Shown piece by piece: positions 15,086-22,776 of a stretch of 64,000 nt of DNA. The first letter of the stretch is position 1. Each line of letters opens with the position of its first letter. The DNA comes from Bacterioplanoides pacificum (GTDB lineage Bacteria > Pseudomonadota > Gammaproteobacteria > Pseudomonadales > Oceanobacteraceae). The DNA lies in contig NZ_JBHRYB010000016.1 of the NCBI RefSeq assembly GCF_042648445.1, positions 83,089-147,088 of the forward strand, written 5' to 3'. The notes under the pieces were generated by a model. The model searched no databases. It worked only from the letters and a program-made list of their open reading frames with translations, and was not told the origin of the DNA. The translations under genes were made by a program, and so were the position numbers.

Positions 15086-16606
15086 TCAGAACGGCTGCAC
15101 CTTCGGTGCTTTACCCGCGAACTGTGGCATCGTCATGCCGGCATTGGCATTAACGTAAGTCGGGTCTGCCACCACATAACGTTTGCCATGGTATTGCCAG
15201 GCATCTCCGGGCACCCTGCTGTTGAAATTCACTGCCGTGGCAACGTGCCCCGGGTAATCGAGAATGATCACTTCCAGCTGCAGCAGGCTTTCGGTCAGCC
15301 AGGCAAACAGTGCGGCGCGGTCTTCACAGTCGGAGTAGGGATAATGCAGTGTTTCCAGCGGGAACAGGTAGTTTTCTTCGCGGAACTGCTGATCATCGGT
15401 CTGGTATTGAAAAGCCGTCTGCACAAACCGTAATAATCGGTTAACCGCTTCCTGTTCCGACAGGCCAGCAACCACTGGCTGCAGCTGTTTTAGCAACGAC
15501 TCTGAGGTAACCGCCGGTAAGCCCGCCTGGAAATAATTCGGCAGCGACAATTGTGGGAAGCTGTTGAAATATTCCACATACCGTTTCGGGTAAGCGATAT
15601 CGATGCTGAAGGTTTCGTCGTCATAACGGAATTTCAGCTGCCGCTGGGTGATTTCTCCGCGGGCGCTGAACTCGTTGGGCTGGCTGAAATCCAGTGCACC
15701 ATGACCGGCTCCATGCTGACCTTTATAGGTAAATACTTTGCCCGGTTTTAACGACTTACCACTCAGATTTACCGCGTAATAACGTTTACCGCTCAGCTTA
15801 AAAAAGGTCACGCCAAACAGCTCCTGACGTGAAGGTAATAACAGGTGCATTTTATCGTTATAGGCCACCCGGGCGTCGTAACCGGCTTTTACCAGCAGGA
15901 ACCAGGTGGTCAGCTGGCGGCTGGTTTGCTGGCGTAATACCGTACCGCTGAAACGGTCGAATAATTGGGCTGTACCCCAGTCGTTCAGTTTTAACCGTTT
16001 GGCGGCGGCTTTCAGCTGATTGACTGTTGGTGCATGTTCTTTACTGGCCAGGTATTGCCAATACGCAGCGATTTTTTCGCTGTTGATACTGCCGGCAAAA
16101 ATACGCTTAAAATTTTTCGGATATTCAATACTGACCGGGTTACCGTAAAAATTAAATCTGGCGGTACGGACTTTTTTGCTTTGCAGCTGTACACCAGGCT
16201 GTTTGTTTGCGGGTTTATCCGCTGTTGGAGTCGTTAGTGCTGGCGTAGTTTGTGATGGAGTCGCTGGTTTCGAAGGGGCTGGTTCAGGCTTTTCAACCAC
16301 CAGTGGTTTACCCGCGGGTAACGGCTGATCGGCTGGAATATTGCGGTCAGGCTCCGGTGTTTGCGCTGGCGCTTGCGGCAATGTAACCGGCTTGGGTTTT
16401 GGGTCGCGGACTTCTGCCGGTTTGACCTCAACCGGTTTCCATTGTTGTTTCAGAAAACCAATAAAGGCTTTATCGTTTTCATCCAGATAGTTCTGAAAGC
16501 TGGTTAATTCCTGCTGGCGCCATTTCTGGTATTCGTCCAGCTTGCTGTCGGCCTGGACCAGGCTGCTTAACAGCAGAGCACTGCTCAATAACAAGAGTTT
16601 TTTCAT
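15086..16606 (-). CDS. Secreted transglutaminase-like protein
   Basis: A 506-residue periplasmic protein starting MKKLLLLSSALLLSSLVQA (signal peptide, cleavage near residue 19). AGGAGA lies just upstream of this ATG. A proline-rich, low-complexity linker spans about residues 55-150. The C-terminal third has a cysteine-protease/transglutaminase-like triad: C in YSDCEDRAALFAWL (about 427), H in YPGHVATAVNF (about 451) and D in YVVADPTY (about 480). It may crosslink or cleave an envelope protein. Two LPP20-type lipoprotein genes lie upstream and may be functional partners, but a terminator separates it from the nearer one. Function not established. Confidence 0.75.
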   Translation of the reverse strand: MKKLLLLSSALLLSSLVQADSKLDEYQKWRQQELTSFQNYLDENDKAFIGFLKQQWKPVEVKPAEVRDPKPKPVTLPQAPAQTPEPDRNIPADQPLPAGKPLVVEKPEPAPSKPATPSQTTPALTTPTADKPANKQPGVQLQSKKVRTARFNFYGNPVSIEYPKNFKRIFAGSINSEKIAAYWQYLASKEHAPTVNQLKAAAKRLKLNDWGTAQLFDRFSGTVLRQQTSRQLTTWFLLVKAGYDARVAYNDKMHLLLPSRQELFGVTFFKLSGKRYYAVNLSGKSLKPGKVFTYKGQHGAGHGALDFSQPNEFSARGEITQRQLKFRYDDETFSIDIAYPKRYVEYFNSFPQLSLPNYFQAGLPAVTSESLLKQLQPVVAGLSEQEAVNRLLRFVQTAFQYQTDDQQFREENYLFPLETLHYPYSDCEDRAALFAWLTESLLQLEVIILDYPGHVATAVNFNSRVPGDAWQYHGKRYVVADPTYVNANAGMTMPQFAGKAPKVQPF

Positions 16607-16624
16607 TCCGTCTCTCCTGATCAA

Positions 16625-16652
16625 ACAAAAAAGCCGGCATAACGCCGGCTTT
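16625..16652 (-). terminator. Rho-independent terminator after the LPP20-like lipoprotein gene
   Basis: A perfect 9-bp stem AAAGCCGGC/GCCGGCTTT with loop ATAAC. On the minus strand it is followed by a run of T residues. It separates the lipoprotein gene from the transglutaminase-like gene. Confidence 0.85.
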
Positions 16653-16688
16653 ATCAGTCGTTTCCGACCGGGTTTATGCGGTTACGGC

Positions 16689-17267
16689 TTATTCCATGTT
16701 GGCAATTTCTGAAGCCAGTTCGTCGAACGATTTCTCTGCCTGGAATTTTTGCCACAGAGCACGCTCATTATTCATTGAGGTTTTCAGTGCCTGCTCCGCC
16801 AGTTTGTTAACGGTGTCGGCGTCCAGGCCAACCAGAACGACCATACCGCCACTTGGGGTTGGCATCTGACGGAAAATTTTTGAACCTACCAGGGTTTCTT
16901 TAGTGATTTGTTTGGTCACTGAGGTATTAACCCGGTCAACGGTTTCGCTGTCGCCGGTACCGGTGGTTTCGGCAAACTGTTTCACCATGTTCTGAACTTC
17001 AACCTTCATGGTTTGTGCCAGTTCAACACGGGCAGCCGTTGCCGCCATTTGTTTCATAAAGTTAGGACCAGCAGCGGACTTGTCAGCATAACCAACGGCA
17101 GACAGGTCAACACCGTTAACCGGTGCACCACATACCCATTCCGGGGCAGCCTGACCAGAACCATCAGCAAACATACAGCTGGCAACCGGCTGTTGCGGTG
17201 CAGGCTGGTTGGATGCACAGGCAACCAATAAGGTGGCCGCAGCGGCAACAAACATATTACGGATCAT
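16689..17267 (-). CDS. LPP20-family lipoprotein
   Basis: A 192-residue lipoprotein with a signal peptide ending in the lipobox LVAC (lipid-bearing C17, counting from the ATG at 17267; a second ATG lies one codon upstream). The mature part carries PEWVCGAP, AVGYADKSAAG and a long helix, the general LPP20/FlgP-like pattern. Such proteins sit on the inner face of the outer membrane; in Vibrio and Campylobacter relatives act in flagellar outer-membrane discs, but no flagellar genes are nearby. It is divergent from a second, shorter lipoprotein with the same PEW motif and ends at a terminator. Confidence 0.78.
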   Translation of the reverse strand: MIRNMFVAAAATLLVACASNQPAPQQPVASCMFADGSGQAAPEWVCGAPVNGVDLSAVGYADKSAAGPNFMKQMAATAARVELAQTMKVEVQNMVKQFAETTGTGDSETVDRVNTSVTKQITKETLVGSKIFRQMPTPSGGMVVLVGLDADTVNKLAEQALKTSMNNERALWQKFQAEKSFDELASEIANME

Positions 17268-17400
17268 CATCTTCCTCTCCTTGACTGAAGCGGGGGTGGC
17301 CAGGGGTTATCACCGGCCAGAATTAAAGAATGTGTGCCGAGAATAGCGAATGCTATGGCAAAATGCTACACAGGATTAATCACTCAAGAGAGGCATCGGA

Positions 17401-17790
17401 ATGCGCTGTCCGGCGGCTAAAATCACCCTGCTAATCAGCATGTTATGGCTATCGGCGTGTACCAGTGCGCCAGTTAAACAGGGGCCACCTGAATGGTTGC
17501 TGAACCCGGGAGATGGAGTGGTGGCGTCTTGTGGTTTTCATATTAAAGGCCATTACGCGCAGCAGGAATGTGCGTTGCAACGGGCGCGCGAGCGTCTGGC
17601 GGCGCGCCGCGGGGTTGAAGTCAGCAGTATTTCTTATCTCAACACCCGGGTGCGCAATGATCAGCAGCAGGTATCGCTGGATAAGGAAACGCTGGAAAAA
17701 GTGAATCAGGTAACGGTAAAAGCGCGCTTGCGCGAAAGCTGGTACGACGCCCAGCGGGATGAATATTACGTCTGGATGTTTGCCGAATAA
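17401..17790 (+). CDS. Small LPP20-like lipoprotein
   Basis: A 129-residue lipoprotein. The signal peptide ends in LSAC (C20) and is followed by PPEWLLNPGDGVVASCGF, similar to the PEWVCG region of the divergent lipoprotein. A basic, arginine-rich helix (QRARERLAARRGVEV) follows, then a C-terminal strand region. GAGG lies upstream of the ATG. The two divergent lipoproteins look like diverged relatives and may act together in the outer membrane. No specific function is supported. Confidence 0.72.
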   Translation: MRCPAAKITLLISMLWLSACTSAPVKQGPPEWLLNPGDGVVASCGFHIKGHYAQQECALQRARERLAARRGVEVSSISYLNTRVRNDQQQVSLDKETLEKVNQVTVKARLRESWYDAQRDEYYVWMFAE

Positions 17791-17834
17791 GCCGGCGAAC
17801 GATCAGCGCCGCAGGCGGCGCTGAATATCGGGGC

Positions 17835-18359
17835 TCAGTGCTGATGGCCACCCACGCCATGGGCGTGTTTATGGTCGATTTCTTCCGGTGTTGCAGCGCG
17901 CACGGCAACAATATCCACGTCAAAACGCAGTGTTTTTCCCGCTAACGGGTGGTTAGTGTCGACATCAGCCATAAAACGCCCGACTTTGCTGATGGTCACC
18001 TGACGGGTGCCCTGGTCGGTTTGTACCCAGGCGACCATGCCTTTGCGCCATTTGGTTTTGCCTTTTCCGGCATCCGGGCTTTGCAGGTGCTTGACCGGCA
18101 CCCGTTGTTCATTACCTTCTTTACGCTCACCGTAAGCGTCTTTGGCTTCCAGTGTGAAACTCTGTTGTTCCCCGGGCTCCATACCGGTAACGGCTTTTTC
18201 AAAGCCGGCAATCATATTCTGATGGCCCTGCAGGTAAGCCACCGGCTCGCTGCCACTTTCTGAGTTGCCGGATGCATCCAGAGTGCTTTCGATCAGGTTG
18301 CCCTGGTCGTCATACAGGCTGTAGTGCAGTTGCACCACGGTATCTTTGGCGATTTTCAT
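17835..18359 (-). CDS. slyD: FKBP-type peptidyl-prolyl isomerase, SlyD-like
   Basis: A 174-residue protein with the SlyD layout: an FKBP half (MKIAKDTVVQLHYSLYDDQG), an insert-in-flap domain (AKDAYGERKEGNEQRVPVKHL), and the closing half (NHPLAGKTLRFDVDIVAVR). The tail (HKHAHGVGGHQH) is short but histidine-rich and should bind nickel or zinc less strongly than the long E. coli tail. It catalyses prolyl isomerisation and acts as a chaperone and metal donor in the cytosol. It is divergent from hslV. Confidence 0.9.
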   Translation of the reverse strand: MKIAKDTVVQLHYSLYDDQGNLIESTLDASGNSESGSEPVAYLQGHQNMIAGFEKAVTGMEPGEQQSFTLEAKDAYGERKEGNEQRVPVKHLQSPDAGKGKTKWRKGMVAWVQTDQGTRQVTISKVGRFMADVDTNHPLAGKTLRFDVDIVAVRAATPEEIDHKHAHGVGGHQH

Positions 18360-18470
18360 AGCTGTGCTTCTTTATCGATAAGGCTCTGGCCGCCTGGTCT
18401 GTGGTTATGACGGGCGGCGCATGATACTGAGGCTGGCTAGTATCGGGATTTGTCCGCCACGACACAAGCT

Positions 18471-18498
18471 CTTGAACTCTGCAACCCTGTCCCCATAT
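18471..18498 (+). promoter_or_regulatory. Sigma-32 (RpoH) heat-shock promoter of hslVU
   Basis: CTTGAAC (18471-18477), a 13-nt spacer, then CCCCATAT (18491-18498). This closely matches the RpoH consensus CTTGAAA-N13-15-CCCCATnT. It lies 46 bp before the hslV start, as expected for a classical heat-shock operon. Confidence 0.85.
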
Positions 18499-18544
18499 CA
18501 GAACTAACAAAAGAGTTTCTGGCTAACACAATCAGGATTTAGCG

Positions 18545-19093
18545 ATGACAACAATTGTATCCGTACGCCGCGGTGATGAAGTGGTAATTGGCGGTGACGG
18601 TCAGGTTTCCCTGGGCAATACCGTGATGAAAGGTAATGCCCGTAAAGTTCGCCGTTTATATAACGGTCAGGTGATTGCCGGGTTTGCCGGTGGTACCGCT
18701 GATGCATTTACCTTATTTGAAAAGTTTGAGGCTCAGCTACAAAAACACCACGGTCAGCTGACTCGCTCGGCAGTTGAGCTGGCCAAAGAATGGCGCTCTG
18801 ACCGGGCGTTACGCAAGCTGGAAGCCATTCTGGCGGTGGCAGACCATACCGCGTCGCTGATTATTACCGGTAATGGTGATGTGTTGCAGCCGGAAGACGA
18901 TCTGATTGGTGTTGGATCCGGTGGTAATTTTGCCCTGGCTTCGGCCCGTGCGCTGCTGGAAAATACCGAGCTGAGCGCCCGCGATATCGTCGAAAAAAGT
19001 CTGAATATTGCCGGTGATATCTGCGTCTTTACCAATACTAATCTTACTATTGAAACCTTAAATGCCAGCGATGTAGCGGGAGAACAACCATGA
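18545..19093 (+). CDS. hslV: ATP-dependent protease subunit HslV
   Basis: A 182-residue proteasome-like peptidase. It begins MTTIVSVRRG, so after methionine removal the catalytic N-terminal threonine is exposed. GDGQVSLGN and KGNARKVRR are the other family signatures. Twelve subunits form the HslV chamber, fed by the HslU ATPase. Its stop overlaps the hslU start as ATGA. A sigma-32-type promoter lies upstream. Confidence 0.97.
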   Translation: MTTIVSVRRGDEVVIGGDGQVSLGNTVMKGNARKVRRLYNGQVIAGFAGGTADAFTLFEKFEAQLQKHHGQLTRSAVELAKEWRSDRALRKLEAILAVADHTASLIITGNGDVLQPEDDLIGVGSGGNFALASARALLENTELSARDIVEKSLNIAGDICVFTNTNLTIETLNASDVAGEQP

Positions 19094-20436
19094 GCCAGAT
19101 GACCCCGCGTGAAATTGTTCACGAATTAGACCGCCATATTATCGGCCAGAATAATGCCAAGCGTGCAGTAGCGATTGCGCTGCGTAATCGCTGGCGGCGG
19201 ATGCAGCTTGATAGTGAGCTGCGTGACGAAGTGACACCCAAAAATATTCTGATGATTGGCCCCACCGGTGTGGGTAAAACCGAAATTGCCCGGCGGCTGG
19301 CAAAGCTGGCCAATGCGCCTTTTATTAAAGTCGAAGCCACCAAGTTCACCGAAGTGGGTTATGTCGGCAAAGATGTGGAATCGATTATCCGTGACCTGGT
19401 GGAAACCGGGGTGAAAATGTTGCGTGAGCAGGAAATGGAAAAAGTTTCCCAGCGCGCTGCCGAAGCGGCTGAAGAACGTATTCTCGATGCTTTATTACCT
19501 CCGGCGCGTAATAATCAGACCAGCTGGGATACGACGGAAGAGCCGAAAGCCGAAGATTCTTCCACACGTCAGATTTTCCGTAAAAAGTTACGCGAAGGTC
19601 AGCTCGACGATAAAGAAATTGAAATCGAAATGGCGCAGATGCCGAACGTTGGTGTGGAAATTATGGCCCCGCCGGGCATGGAAGAAATGACCAGCCAGTT
19701 GCAGAACATGTTTTCTAATCTGGGGGGCGAAAAGAAAGCGACCCGCAAACTGAAAATTAAAGATGCACAAAAACAGCTGCAGGATGAAGAAGCCGCGTCC
19801 ATGTTAAATATGGACGAAGTGAAGGCTCAGGCGGTTAGCCTGGTGGAACAGAATGGTATCGTGTTCCTGGATGAAATCGATAAAGTGGCGAAACGTCAGG
19901 AAAGTGGCTCTGGTGGTGATGTATCGCGCGAAGGGGTACAGCGTGACCTGTTACCTCTGATCGAGGGCTGCACCGTTTCCACTAAATACGGCATGATCAA
20001 AACGGATCATATTCTGTTTGTTGCTTCTGGTGCTTTCCATCTTTCCAAACCATCGGACCTGATTCCGGAATTACAGGGTCGGTTGCCGATCCGGGTGGAA
20101 CTGGAGGCGCTGACGCCGGAAGATTTTGAACGTATCCTGACGGAACCGAATGCCTCATTAACCGCACAATATGTAGCGCTGATGAAAACCGAAGGACTGG
20201 ATATTTCATTTGCCGATGATGCGATTAAACGTCTGGCGCAGATCGCCTTTGAAGTGAATGAAAGCACCGAAAACATCGGCGCCCGTCGTTTGCACACCAT
20301 TCTGGAACGGCTGCTGGAAAAAATTTCTTTCGACGCCACAGATATGGAGCAGGCGGTGGTGATTGATGCCAGCTACGTGAATGAACAGCTGGGTAACCTG
20401 GTGCAGGATCAGGATCTGAGTCAGTTTATTCTCTGA
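19090..20436 (+). CDS. hslU: ATP-dependent protease ATPase subunit HslU
   Basis: A 448-residue AAA+ unfoldase. Walker A GPTGVGKTE is near residues 57-65 and Walker B VFLDEIDK near 258-265; an I domain lies between them (about 110-230). It has the C-terminal QDLSQFIL tail that docks into HslV. It unfolds and threads substrates into HslV. Overlapping start with hslV and a terminator after it define a two-gene heat-shock operon. Confidence 0.98.
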   Translation: MSQMTPREIVHELDRHIIGQNNAKRAVAIALRNRWRRMQLDSELRDEVTPKNILMIGPTGVGKTEIARRLAKLANAPFIKVEATKFTEVGYVGKDVESIIRDLVETGVKMLREQEMEKVSQRAAEAAEERILDALLPPARNNQTSWDTTEEPKAEDSSTRQIFRKKLREGQLDDKEIEIEMAQMPNVGVEIMAPPGMEEMTSQLQNMFSNLGGEKKATRKLKIKDAQKQLQDEEAASMLNMDEVKAQAVSLVEQNGIVFLDEIDKVAKRQESGSGGDVSREGVQRDLLPLIEGCTVSTKYGMIKTDHILFVASGAFHLSKPSDLIPELQGRLPIRVELEALTPEDFERILTEPNASLTAQYVALMKTEGLDISFADDAIKRLAQIAFEVNESTENIGARRLHTILERLLEKISFDATDMEQAVVIDASYVNEQLGNLVQDQDLSQFIL

Positions 20437-20467
20437 TATTCCTCACGATCAACCAGCAGGATAACAA

Positions 20468-20504
20468 CAGGCCAGTGCGGTGTTAGCCGACTGGCCTGTT
20501 TTTT
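20468..20504 (+). terminator. Rho-independent terminator after hslVU
   Basis: A 9-bp perfect stem CAGGCCAGT/ACTGGCCTG with a 13-nt loop and six T residues. It lies 32 bp after the hslU stop. Confidence 0.9.
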
Positions 20505-20528
20505 ATGGGTGGTTATTTTCGCGAGTTA

Positions 20529-22166
20529 TTATTCGGTTTTAAAGCGGCCAACCAGCTGAGTCAGTGACTGACTGCTGGACAGCAGCGCGGAACTTTCATC
20601 GTCGGCCTGCTGCACCACGGTATTAATGGAATGGGCCGACTCCACCACCTGAGTGATATTGGAATTGATTTCCCGGGCAGCCACACTTTGTTGTTCTACG
20701 GCGCTGGCAATACCAAGATTCATTTCAGTAATGGTGGCCACCGCAGTGCTGATCTGGGCGATGACTTCCGCAGCCTGTTGCGACATTTGTGACGATGACT
20801 GGGTACTGTCGGCGCTTTTTTCGATTGCAACCACCGCCTGGGAAGCCTGATCCTGCAGCCGCGAAATCATATTGTGAATTTCTTCGGTACTTTCCTGGGT
20901 GCGCGATGCCAGAGTGCGTACTTCGTCTGCAACCACGGCAAAACCACGGCCTTGTTCCCCGGCACGGGCGGCTTCAATGGCGGCATTCAGTGCCAGCAGA
21001 TTGGTTTGTTCCGCCACGCCACGAATCACATCCAGCACCGAGCCGATATTATCAGACTCGCTGCGCAGGTTATTGATCACTTGTTGCGAGTTGTGCATAT
21101 CCTCGGCCAGGCTGACAATCCGCTGCTGCGCCTGCTGCATAATCTGCAGCCCGCTTTTGACGTTGTCATCGGCCTGGCGTGCTGCGTCGGCCGCCCGTTC
21201 GGCGTTGCCGGATACTTCCGATACCGTTTGTGCCATTTCTTCCGAACCGGTGGCTGCCATATCCGATTGTTGCAGCTGACCTTCGGTCAGACCCCGCACA
21301 TGGCTGGCATTTTGCGATAACAATTCACTGGTGTGGGTCACCTGAGCGCTGTTATTTTTCACTTCGCTCACCAGTTGCTGTATCTGGTCGATAAAACTGT
21401 TAAACGCACGTGCCATGGCTGTGATTTCATCGTTGCCATTAGCGGGCAGGCGTTGCGTCAGGTCACCTTCGCCCCGGGCAATATCGGCCATCGCCTGATT
21501 TACCCGGTTCAGCGGTACCCGAATGCTGGATAGAATCGCCAGCATCACCGCGGCTAGCAGAGCAATAGCCAATAAGCTGCTCAGTAAGGTTTGCTGTAGC
21601 AGGCTGTAAAATGCGGCGTCGACATCATCGAGATAAATACCACTGCCAACAATCCAGTCCCATTGCGGGAAGCGTTTTACAAAGCTGGTTTTGGCCGCCG
21701 GGTTATCAGAGCCTTTTTTCGGCCAGAAATAATTGACGTAACCGCCGGCGCGGTTTTGTTGTGCAGCGAGTACAATTTCGCGGAAAATATACAGCCCGTT
21801 CGGATCTTTCAGATCGTCGAGTTTTTTGCCTTCCAGCTCAGTTTTGGCACCGTGAACCTGCACTACGTGTTGTGAGTCATTGACCCAGAAATATTCATTG
21901 TTGCCGTAACTGAGGTCGCGGATCGCATTGGCAGCCAGTTGTTTGGCCTGTTGCTCTGCCATGCCCTGTTGTTGTTGCTGATAAAAATGTTCAATCAGAC
22001 TGTAGGCCGTTTCCACCTGCTGGCGCACGATCAGCTGGCGCGCTTCCAGTAACTGTTGTTTACTGCTGAACACGTTGGTGGCTTCAGCCAGAATCAGGCT
22101 GACCGCCGACACCACTAATAAGGCGATCAGGCGGGCACGAATACTCAGATTGCGGAGCCAGTTCAC
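20529..22166 (-). CDS. Methyl-accepting chemotaxis protein with single Cache sensor
   Basis: 545 residues from a GTG start that has AAGGAGG six bases upstream; reading frames extending further upstream lack such a site. A transmembrane segment (LIALLVVSAVSLILA) is followed by a periplasmic sCache_2-type domain at about 45-190 (YFWVNDSQHVVQVHG, YVNYFWPKKG, WDWIVGSGIYLDDVD). Then come a second transmembrane segment, HAMP, and the signalling hairpin with the invariant tip EQTNLLALNAAIEAARAGEQ. It would bind a small ligand and signal through CheA/CheW. No other chemotaxis genes are nearby. It interrupts the usual hslVU-DUF971 neighbourhood on the opposite strand. Confidence 0.92.
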   Translation of the reverse strand: MNWLRNLSIRARLIALLVVSAVSLILAEATNVFSSKQQLLEARQLIVRQQVETAYSLIEHFYQQQQQGMAEQQAKQLAANAIRDLSYGNNEYFWVNDSQHVVQVHGAKTELEGKKLDDLKDPNGLYIFREIVLAAQQNRAGGYVNYFWPKKGSDNPAAKTSFVKRFPQWDWIVGSGIYLDDVDAAFYSLLQQTLLSSLLAIALLAAVMLAILSSIRVPLNRVNQAMADIARGEGDLTQRLPANGNDEITAMARAFNSFIDQIQQLVSEVKNNSAQVTHTSELLSQNASHVRGLTEGQLQQSDMAATGSEEMAQTVSEVSGNAERAADAARQADDNVKSGLQIMQQAQQRIVSLAEDMHNSQQVINNLRSESDNIGSVLDVIRGVAEQTNLLALNAAIEAARAGEQGRGFAVVADEVRTLASRTQESTEEIHNMISRLQDQASQAVVAIEKSADSTQSSSQMSQQAAEVIAQISTAVATITEMNLGIASAVEQQSVAAREINSNITQVVESAHSINTVVQQADDESSALLSSSQSLTQLVGRFKTE

Positions 22167-22296
22167 TTGGCGCCTCCTTATGTCGTCGCTATACGGATCT
22201 TTACAGTGTAGTAAAGGGTTTTTCCGGCATATCGTCACTGAGACTAAAGGGTTAGAATTCCTTAGAATAAGACCAGCCATTTTTGGAGCGAAAGTC

Positions 22297-22668
22297 GTGA
22301 CACCAACTTCCATTAAAGTCCGCAAAAACAGCCGTTGTGTCGAACTGGGCTATGGTGATGATCTGTATCAGCTCAGTTTTGAATTTCTGCGGGTGTACTC
22401 CCCGTCAGCCGAAGTGCGCGGCCACGGGGTGGGTAACGAAGTGCTGCAGGTTGGTAAAAAAGATGTGACGCTGCTGACCATGGAAGCGGCCGGTAACTAT
22501 GCGCTGAAGCTGGTATTTGATGACGGTCACGACTCCGGCTTGTACGACTGGAACTACCTGCATCATCTGTGTATCAATCAGCAGTCACTGTGGGCCGATT
22601 ACCTGCAGCGGCTGGAACAGGCCGGAGAAAAACGCGAATCGGCCAGTATTAACTTTAAAGCACTGTAA
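22297..22668 (+). CDS. DUF971 / gamma-butyrobetaine hydroxylase-like N-terminal domain protein
   Basis: A 123-residue protein from a GTG that has GGAG about 9 bases upstream. It has the DUF971 pattern: RCVELGYGDDLYQLSFEFLR, SAEVRGHG, LVFDDGHDSGLYDWNYLHHL. The domain is a small metal-binding fold related to the N-terminus of gamma-butyrobetaine hydroxylase; as a stand-alone protein its role is unknown. In pseudomonads this gene directly follows hslU. Here a chemoreceptor gene lies between them. Confidence 0.85.
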   Translation: MTPTSIKVRKNSRCVELGYGDDLYQLSFEFLRVYSPSAEVRGHGVGNEVLQVGKKDVTLLTMEAAGNYALKLVFDDGHDSGLYDWNYLHHLCINQQSLWADYLQRLEQAGEKRESASINFKAL

Positions 22669-22776
22669 AAAGACCGCAGAAACCGACGATTTGTCTTATT
22701 TCTGGTTATACTGTGGCCATCATTCACCGGCCGGGCGCGATGTCCGGCCTACGGACAATTCCGAAAACAGGATTCC

